DNA of 64,000 nucleotides from Bagarius yarrelli (Eukaryota; Chordata; Actinopteri; Siluriformes; Sisoridae). The stretch is taken from NCBI GenBank assembly GCA_005784505.1, contig VCAZ01000003.1, positions 5,893,510 to 5,957,509 on the forward strand, given 5' to 3'. The notes below the pieces were generated by a model. That model worked only from the letters and a program-made list of their open reading frames with translations, was not told the DNA's origin and did not search any database. Both the position numbers and the translations under genes were made by a program. The stretch's first letter is position 1. Every line of letters starts with the position of its first letter. This document shows positions 51,201-61,500 of this stretch, piece after piece.

Positions 51201-54200
51201 TCACTAACAGCTGAGAAAAAGGAGTTTGAAGCTGTATCTACCTAATATTAATTTAACCACCAGGTAATATATAAATAAACAATAATTGTTATTATTAATA
51301 TTACTAATGGCACATAGAGAACGAAAAAGGTTTAAGCGAGTGTAATATTCGTTTAAAAAAGGGGGTTTTTTTCACAATCGGATTCTAATAAGTCTTTAAT
51401 AAATTAGTGCTTAATTAAAGGCAATTGTGCTTGTTTTCTAAAGCAGCTACTATAAGTTTCTATGTACATACTGTTGATTTTCTAAAAGTATTAGTTAGCA
51501 AACTACCCTATATAGACATTTTTAGTCTTGATCGTTTTATTGTGTCAGCAAAGTGTGACTATTAAATTAACACTTATCTCACTGTTTCCCTGCGTGCATG
51601 TACAGAACAGTATTATTCTCACAATTGCTGCAAATCTTATATTAGACAAACGGTCTCTGTCTGCCAGGTTAAGTAAAATTGTAATGTTTAGCAATATTTT
51701 AATCGTAAGATGACAAGAGGTGCTCAGACACTAATCTGTGACTTTTAAATGCAATGACATTTAATAGGTTTGTATCACTAGCAGTAATACTCATTTTCTT
51801 TTATTTCAGGAGATTGATAAAACACCTGAAGAGCTGGTCAAACACCAGACCAATATTAGTGAGCTGAAAAGGACTTTTCTGGAGGAAGGAACTAAAACAT
51901 CGGGTTTAACAGAGTGGGAGAAGCGTCTATCTTCATCTCCTCTACGATCTCCACGGCTGGATGAGCCTCCTATGATTGAGCCCCTAGTGCCTGAGGATGT
52001 AAGCAATGTAGTGATCTACACAATGAGATAACAAATACAGTACAATATTATTTATAATGAGCCACTCTCGCACACAAACCAGTTTACTCTGAACCAGTTT
52101 CAGAATGATGTACTAAATGTACATAGTAATGACTGAATTAATTTAACCTTTAGATAGATGTGCTGTGACTGCCACAGCTGAACGATGCTGGGAAAATATT
52201 TGAGCCTTATAATAAATAACATGGATTGGAACAAACATTTAATAATTTTTTTGAAGGTTAATATTAATGTCTGATGTGTAGCTATAAATAATGTTTATTC
52301 TAATGATTTACATTAAGACAGTAAGATTTTAGAAACAAATTTATGTAATAAGGTTACTTGTTACAATTCCATATTAGAAATAGTGATTACAATCCCAAAT
52401 TTCTTTCAGTTGGAAGAACAAATAGTCCTAATGATCTTTACATACCCATTTCAGTGAAGAAATACTTATCAGCTACATTTCAAAACATTATCAAAAAAAG
52501 GTATTGTATTAATCACGCTTGTTATCAAAAGCTCATGTCACAGCAAGCATAAATCAACAGATTGTAGCTAAATTATATTCTCAGTGTGACTGAGAGGCAT
52601 GCAGCCAGGTAGGTGACAGCTGCTGATTATGTGAGTGAAAAAATATAGTGAAAAAAAACTTGTAACATAGGTCATGTCATAGTTTTTAACTTTTCTGGGA
52701 AGTCTTAAAAGGTTCCTAAGCAAAAAAAAGATCAACCACTAAAAATGTTTAATATCACTGGTGTAATGACAGTGACAATGAAAAACTTCAGTCATGTGGA
52801 ATTAATGTACTGCAGTATTTTTAATACTGAGAATAATAATGAGAATCGGTTAAATCCTAGCTCAGTAGTAGTTAAGGTGTTGGCTTGCTAACCAGAAGCT
52901 CATGGGTTCAATTTCCAGCACCACTAAGTTACCACTTCTGGGCCCTTGAGCAAGGCCCTTAACCCCTAACTGCTTAGTTGAATAAATAAGATAAATGTAG
53001 GTTATTTTGGATAAGGGCAAATGTAAATGTAGTATTTCCTGTTGCAAGATTTCAGTAAACCAAATATAAGATTCTTATTTTAACTTATTTTATTTTTTTT
53101 AAATACCTGTGACATATATGGTTTATACATATACATATGATATGAACAAAAGTATTAGGACAATGACATCTATATGTGTTTTATGAACATTATTTTCCAG
53201 AATAACTCACTTCTGTAAATGCTTTTTGCTCGAGTTTGGAGTTTGGGGGAATTTAAAATAGTTTTTTCTTAGTATTTTAATAGTACTAGTGAGTTAAGTC
53301 ACTAGTGTTGGGTGAGTAGGTCTAGGTTCCGGTTTATCCCAAATGTGTTCAGTATGTTCGATGTCATGGATTTTCAACCATAATGCATTGTCTCTATAAA
53401 GCTTGGGGGACTTCGCCATGCTGAAAGAGTCCTTTTACTTCCATTAAAAAGAAATCTTAAAGCCACAGCATATAGAGACATTCTTTGCAACTGTGTGCTT
53501 CCCACTTTGTGTGAACAGTTTGAGTAAGGTACAGTTATGGGTGTGTTGGTAAGGTGTCTACAACTAGTTGTAGTAACAGTGGAACATAAATGTCAGGTTG
53601 CGCTTACAGTCTAGTTCTTTTACTAGAACTCACTGTATCACAGTGTGCTTGCTAAATGGAGCATCTGATCTGTTTTTCTTTTTGGGCTTCATGCAGACCA
53701 AAGAGGACCCAGAAGCAGTGGCTAAACAGAAGGATGTTGCTGAAGGAGCAACAGAGCAACAGGTTAGCGAAGAGGACAGGAAAGATGATGTGGTAGGTGA
53801 AGTTTTTTTCTCTTGGATGCTAAAATCTTGGCGGACTAACTTATTTGTCCTGAGTGCGCATTAAAGTCTAATTTACTGTGCTTCTATTTTGTAAGCAGTC
53901 AAAATATTTGATTGAGTTCTGAATCTGATTCAGTACTAAATAATTAAGAGATGTTTAAAGAACTATCAGCATGCGTAAGTAGCTACTGACATGTATGTTG
54001 GTTGTAAGTGTGTCCTACAGAGATTCCTAACATGCCTTTCTGTATCTTATATGTAGGAGTCTGATGGTTGGGTAATTATTAACAAAGTTCCACCTAAGGT
54101 ACCTGAAAAGAAAAACATAGTCAGCTACAAAGTAGCGAGCATTACTGACACTATTACTGCTGCTGAGGCTTTGGGAGATGTAGCTCTCAAAAAGGCTTCA

Positions 54201-55545
54201 GCTATACAGCAGGAAGTTCGTGAAAAGACATTCACACTCGGCAAGTCCTATGACACTACAACAGGAAAGATCGTGATCGCAACCAAGGAAGAAGATTTTC
54301 CTTCCCCAACAGTAGAGAAAAAGCTCTCAGAACAGACTAGCACCACAACTGTGAAGATTATAACAGTCTCTACTGAGAAGCACGTGCCTGAAATCCTGAC
54401 AGGCACAGAAGCTGTAACAACACCAGTGATCACGGTTGAGGAAGCAAGGACCCCTACTCCCTGTGACACCACAGGTGCTGTGAACATGGTGGTGGCTATC
54501 GGCTCTGATGAGGCAAATGAAGAGGCAGAAAAGGCTGACCAAAAGCTGCTTTCAGATTCCACAGTGATGGAGGCAATTACCCCTGTGCCCAGATCCCCTG
54601 TCAGTTCCCCGCTTAGATCTCCTCTCAAATCTTCTTCAAAGTCAGTGGAATTGGGTGTGAGCTCGAGTCCTGGCCCTTATCTAACAAAAGCATCTCCAAC
54701 AGCCAGCGTGGTAGTATGACACCAACACCGATGCTACCAGCACTGTGTTTCCCCACACAGCACCCTCCAGCTTGTCAGTCCTGGCTTTCCAAAATAATTC
54801 CCATTAACAAACTTACCTCATTATTATAAATGGTTAAAAGTATATTTTATTTCTTTGTGTTTCTTTTGACTTTGCGACTCAAATACCTCCTCATGAAATT
54901 TGATGTCGCTTCTGCTTTAAAACCCGAGCCTGCTGCTTTATTAAGGCTAGCTTTGCTTCGTTTTGCACACAAATAAGCAGTTAATTTTTTATCACTTACC
55001 TTTTTTTAAACCTGGCTTCCTGCTGTGAGTCAAACATGGAATGTTTGAAGCTTCAGTCGCAGATTGAAATGATGGCAGCTCTTCCTTTTATGTTCTCTCT
55101 GATGTTTATGCTGCTTGATGTGGAATGATGAGGGCTCTATTCATAAGAGGGAACTGAAGTTCAGTAAAAACTGATGCAACTACACTTATTTTAAGGCTGC
55201 TGTAATCTAAAATTCATCATGAGAGAAAGGGAAAGTGACAGTATTTCGATTAGACTCTGAAATGTCAGTTCCTTATTATTGCCCATTTTTTAAAAATTAC
55301 GGTGAAACCGTAGGATAATTAATATGTAGTAGAACATCTTTAAGTCTTCTGGATATGTTAGGCTGTTAAATTACTGCTGCATGTTTGTTAAAAAAAGAAA
55401 GAAACTAATTGCCTCTCTTATGAATAATCCAATCTAAATATGCTAAATTTTGCCAGATGATTCAGCGCTTCACTCAACAACATGTCCTTGTTTTCCAAGA
55501 TTTAAGAGTCTGTGTTATGAAAAAAAGTGTATGTCTGTCTTTGCC

Positions 55546-55577
<32 letters not shown>

Positions 55578-58500
55578 ACTCCTTACATATGTGTGTGTAT
55601 GACTTATGCCTAAGCCCACATTCGATGAGATGTCCCCCGAGCTCACTGCTCTGTTAAAGTCCGCTCATGAACAGATCAGCACCTGGTCCACCTCCTCAAC
55701 AACTACTGGGCAAACTAAGGCCATCATTAAGGTGGACTACACTAGAGGCAGCATTGAAATGTTTACAGCTTGTCTTGTAAAAAATAGGATACAATTGTGC
55801 TGTCTGTTTACAATATAACATTTAATGCTCAAGGAAGCAAAGCTTTGAATTGATATGACGTACTGCAGCCTGCATGTTTTTATAAGAAGCTATGTCCTTT
55901 TGCCCTTGTTATGTTTTGTCCAGTAGCCATCTTTTGTCCTTCCATTATGTGCTAGCAGATTTATTGCTTGGAGTTATACCAGCAGGAGCAGTAGACAGTT
56001 TTGATGAGAAGTCTCAGCATTAGTCATGTTTAGCTGATACTTGCATTATAGGTTCAGAGAATACTCGTTATATCTTATTAAATAAAACATATCTGTTAGA
56101 TATGTGCAATAATCAGTTTAGAAATGTAAAAATATATATTTTAGGTACTTATATAGTTCTGTGTGTTTACTTTTTAATGCATAAATGCATTTTTTTCTGT
56201 CTGCATTAATGTATAAATACATTTAATTAACAAATCACTTAAATGCTTTGGCTGTCCCATTAACTGCCCTTAAACTTTTTCAGACCTTAGTTTTAAAAAA
56301 TCGTTTAAAAATAATTAATATAACCTAATTTCGCTTTTTTAGCTGATTTAGTGCTCTGATTGTACATTTTCTGGAGCAGCAAAAGTGAAATACGTTTGTA
56401 TATATTCATTCAAGATAATATTGTGTATTTTTCCTTTTTTCCATCTGTGTGTGTCTAAAATGGTTTAATGTTTTGTTGTAGACATCCACTGGTCCGGGGA
56501 CGACTCCTCAACAGCCAGCAGATACACAGAAGCTTCTAGAAAAAGACCAGCCAAAAGAACCAGAACAAGTCTTTGATATACAGCAGTATACCGTATCGGA
56601 AAATTCACAGGTAGAGCCACTCATTTCTTCAGATCAAGCGTTGAAGCCCTGTGTCTCCAAAAAAATCTATGATGAGCCTGGTAGCTCTGTGCATGTCTTA
56701 GTCCATTCCACATCAAACAGTGACTCAGTGAGTCCGACAAGGCCAGACAGCATTCCGACTGCTGAATTCAACACGTCGATATCCTCCATGTGTAATGTCC
56801 TTCCCATTATGACCACTCAGCCCCTGTCCTCCAGTGACAGTGAGTCTGGTGGTGAGAGTTTTTCTCTGTCTACCGATGATGAGGCAGCATCAGGAGACTG
56901 GTTACCCAATATGGCACTTTGCTTCCCCATCATCCTGTCAGGGCAGAGGGGGGAAACTGAGGGTCACAGCGAGGAGGTAGAAATCTATTATATACCATTA
57001 TATACTATTTTTAGTAGTGACCCTCTTTTAACCCCATAATCCACACCCCACTACTTAGATGTCTGCCTTTAATCCTCTCCTAAAGCCCCCAAGACGGTTT
57101 CCATTTCCATTGAACCAGTAGTTCCACTGTGTAGCAGTAATGTGTGCGCATCAGTAAGCTGCACTGAGGGTTTTATTAATATGCTTAAAACAAGAACTAA
57201 GTGCACACTGATGCACACACTTTCATCAGTTTCTATACCTGCATCGTTATCTTTTTTTGATGTTTTTTTTGTACCCAAGCACTTGCTAACAATATCCCTT
57301 ATTTATGCATAGTTTTTTTGCAAAGATGACAATGTGAACTATAAAACAGCAATATTAAAAAATACACAATAGCAATTGTATTAACAGTTTGTGAGAAGTG
57401 AATGGCCTGTGAGTGCATTACACACTGCAGTTACACTTTGTACTATCTTTCCCAAATTAATCTTTAACAAAAGTGATTTTCTAGTAATGAAGTGTGATAT
57501 ATATAATATGTGTGTATTGTGTATGTATGTATGTGTACTGTATGTGTGTCTGTCCTCATCAATGCCACAACTTTCATGCTAAAACTGACATAGGACATAG
57601 AGAGAGAAAAGACATACAAATGTTTTAACACAATATTATCTGCAAATTATTTTTTTAGGTTCTCCAAACAGAAGTCATAACCATTAGCAGTGCATTGTCA
57701 GATGACACAGAGAGACTGGGGCCCCAGGAAATGCCAGTGATTCATACGGAAATGAAGACCATAACATATGAGGCTCTGCAGGTACACTGCTACTCTGTAG
57801 GAATAAAAAAACACATCACTGCATTTATATTTAGACACAGAGACTAAATGCGTGAAGTTGTTACACTGTGATAAAAATAACGCTGTTACTGTTTTCAGTA
57901 ATTAAACAAATTATTGTGTTACCCATTACACCGCCATTACTGTTATCACGGTGTTACTATAATTGAGCTCACTGAAGCATTTTAATCCGAGTAGACCTCA
58001 TCAGCCATCAAGGTTTTTTTTTCCGCTGGTGTGTGTCGGGTAAAGTCGAACATTAACTGATGATGATGGTGTGTGTGTATGTTGGGTGCGTGACACAACC
58101 ACATAACTGATGATTGGCTTAGATAGGGTACATATCCATTAAAAGTAGTGCTGGTGTTCACACACTACATTTTAAAAAGGTTTTGTGTCTTTCTCTGTCG
58201 GTGGCAAGTAATTCTAATCTAATGATACCACAACATTAAAATAGTGTAGATTAGTACAATGTTTTATAATAATTTATTTTATTTTAGTTAAATTTAGATA
58301 AATTTCATTTATTTAATCTATTTGATATGAGAGGCATCCAAGTTATTTGACATATTTGACAAGTTACTTTCCCTGATAATTAGTTACTTTTATAATACTA
58401 TTTGTAGTAACTATATCTAATTACTTTTTTTAAAACTATACTGGTTGTTAGAGTGTCCACGTGCAGTTTAGATGCCTAAACAATTAATCAGCATTTTGGA

Positions 58501-61500
58501 ATATTACATTAATGCTTAAAACACTGAAAAACATTAAAGCCAGAACGCATAGCTTTAGTTTACCTGTCATTATGGCTCAAATCTGATTTTCTCCTCTTTG
58601 TAGTGGATTATGTTACGGTGCTTCTGTCTAAATGTGTATCTTTTATCTGTGTGTCGTTTAATTGAGAATAATCCACTAATCGAAAATACTGGCAATCCTT
58701 TGATGGGAAATTGTTAGTCAGTAATAGAGGTTGCAAGCTTGATTTAAAGCCTACAGTTTGTACAGGAGAAATGATCTGTTGTCTTCATCTGCACATCTAC
58801 AATGTAAACCAGCAGATTGGGTATGTCTAATAAAGTGGCCAGACAGTTTACAGTGCATGTAAATCTCCCACAGTGCCGCGTCGTGTAACACTTATTCCAG
58901 CTCCAAACACATACTTCCATTTTGCTACCACTGTGTCAGTCCTGCTGTGTTGTAAAAGCGGATAAATTGAAGGAAAAGAAAGGCAGGCAGTGGTAGCTCA
59001 AATAGCTATGGCTCTGAATGTTTTGATAAAGTATCCAGGTTTAAGCCTCATCACTGACAAGCTGCAACTGTTGCGCCCTTAACCAAGGCTTAGAGCAAGG
59101 CTAGGATAAGCGAAGAAAAGAATTTATTGTGCAATAAAGTGTAAATGACAAAGACTTGCACAGTAATTGTATAGACTGTAGATCATAGGTTAGGGTGTAT
59201 GTACACAACAAGTAATTAGTAACAGGTGAACCCAAAAGGTTTAGATGACTTAGGAAAAGAACATTGAATGTGTAAATGGCATTTTCTCCATCTGTTTCAT
59301 ACAGTTTAACAACATCATTGCTTTTCTCTTGCTGACAGGGTGATACAGAAGGCGACACCGAGCCTGGAATTCTGATGAGTGCACAGACCATCACCTCCGA
59401 AACCACTAGTACAACTACCACCACACATATCACTAAGGTATCAGCAGCTTATTCTGCTACGTTTTCTAATTTCACTATGTAACGTTCATATTAAATGTGT
59501 TGTTACACATTTTTAAAAAAAATAGTTGTAATAAAGCATTAAAAAAGCATTGTTTGACTCATTAGAGTTAGCTGTGCTATGACGATGCCCTCACATGTTT
59601 TGTCTTCATGATGGATTAAAGTGCAGGAATCGAATCATCTTTGCTCATCTCAGCTGTGAAATATTATTCTGTTGATTTTAATTTCCTTTTAGTAGCTCTT
59701 TTTTTTTTAGAATAAATCATGTCATAAAGCTACAGGATCTAAATGTAGCTTCAGATTCCTAGACTCCCAGTAAATAAACCAGAGGTAAAATAGTGAAAAG
59801 AATTAGTAACATTTACTTCTTTATATACTTTTGCCTCTGGTACCTGTATAGTAAACCAAACTCAAATGTCCAGCTGACAACTTATAGTGTTTAGCGTCCT
59901 TGTTGTATAGTAATGTATTAAATGTGTTAAATGGATGTGTAGAATAAATAGGATTTAAATAGGGTGAGACAGTATAGACTCAATTTCTCGACATTAACGC
60001 TTTATTAACGCCAGACAAATAACCCGATTTAAACATCAATGACCAATAATAAGTGGCGAATAGTAGATATAGCTACTGTATATAATGCATATTAAGGGTA
60101 AACAGTTCCGCTGCTGAGGCAAAAATTTAAAGAGGAAAGTTGTTATATTCAAAATGTAATCAGATAAGCAACATCACACAACATTTTCACCATCACAACA
60201 GTTTGATCCTTCAGTAAGCAAGTACAATGATATTAGGCCACTTACAGTTTAGGCGCAGTACAGCAGACTGCTTTTGTTCTATTTTAGCAGCAGAAATAAG
60301 TTCAAAGAAAGACATGGCAGAACCACAGCGTGTCCGATTCAGCACTGATTATTTCCGTGTTTTAAACAAATTCTTTTAAAATTATTCTTCCAATGTAACC
60401 CCTGAGAATAAGTATATTGTACACTACACTATGCACAGGTCTTTAGAAATACAGCAACACTAGACAGCTGTGGGTGTCTGTAAGCTTCATGTATGCAGAA
60501 AATGTCAGATAACATGATAAAATGATGCACTGTTGTTTGTGTTGTGCTGCATTTTAATAGAGACTAAACAGCTGTTTAAAAATAAAACAAGCAGTTGGCT
60601 GACTTTACATTTCCCAGTGGAAGCATGTGTAGGCCTGCAGTTTGCCTAGCTGGTAGTAGTTCCATGGGGGAACATAATAAAGTTGTGTGTAAGAGAGAGA
60701 GAAAGAGAAGGCCAGGAAGACCAGGGTTCAAACACCACCGCTGCCAGTAAGCTGCTGTTGGGTGCTTGAGCAAGACCCTTAACTGTTCCTGCTCCAATGG
60801 CGCTGTATCATAGCTGACCCTGCGCTCTGACCCCAACTTACTAAGATGGAATATGCAAAGAAACTAATTTCACTGTGCTGTACATTATATGCGACAAATT
60901 AAGACATTTATATTACTTTTACATTAAATATAAACAAATAGTTATATGTTGTATAAGATGTCTTAAATATTTTAAGTGTGATCTCTCTTGCTGCCAGACT
61001 GTGAAGGGAGGTGTTTCAGAAACCAGGATTGAGAAACGTATAGTCATCTCAGGGGATGCAGACATCGACCATGATGAGGTGAGAATCACATCATTAATTC
61101 ACACAGAACAGCTGTTTTAGTCAGACTCTTGATAGACTACTTTTGAAGTTTTCAAATTACAACAGGATTTCAGAGTATGTCCTGGTCTGATCCTAGAAGT
61201 ATTTACCTAAATCACATCTGTTTATTATTTGGCATCCTTTAATAATGATCTTCCTTCGAAATAAGTAAAATAACATTTTCAGTCCAGCTATTTTCTCTAT
61301 ACACAGTTTAAACTAATTCAGCTTTCACAGTGGTTAAGGACATAATCTTTATTACTTGCATTCCCAAACCTCACTGTGTCGCTGTTATGGGTTGCCACTG
61401 GGGCCAGGCCCTGGCTCAGGCCATTAAAGAAGCCAAAGAGCAGCACCCCGACATGTCAGTGACCAAAGTAGTGGTCCACAAAGAGACTGAAATCACACCA

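Larger units (their letters stand above)
51999..53696 (+). other. epb41l3: Intron with SINE and DNA-transposon remnant
   Basis: 1.7 kb. A family A SINE (52855-53030) is followed by a family E remnant (53135-53530). Nothing else is supported. Confidence 0.6.

Noticed and set aside
54248..54628. 126-codon minus-strand frame
   Set aside because: Shadow of the large sense exon 54057-54710. Serine/valine-rich because the sense strand is T/E-rich.
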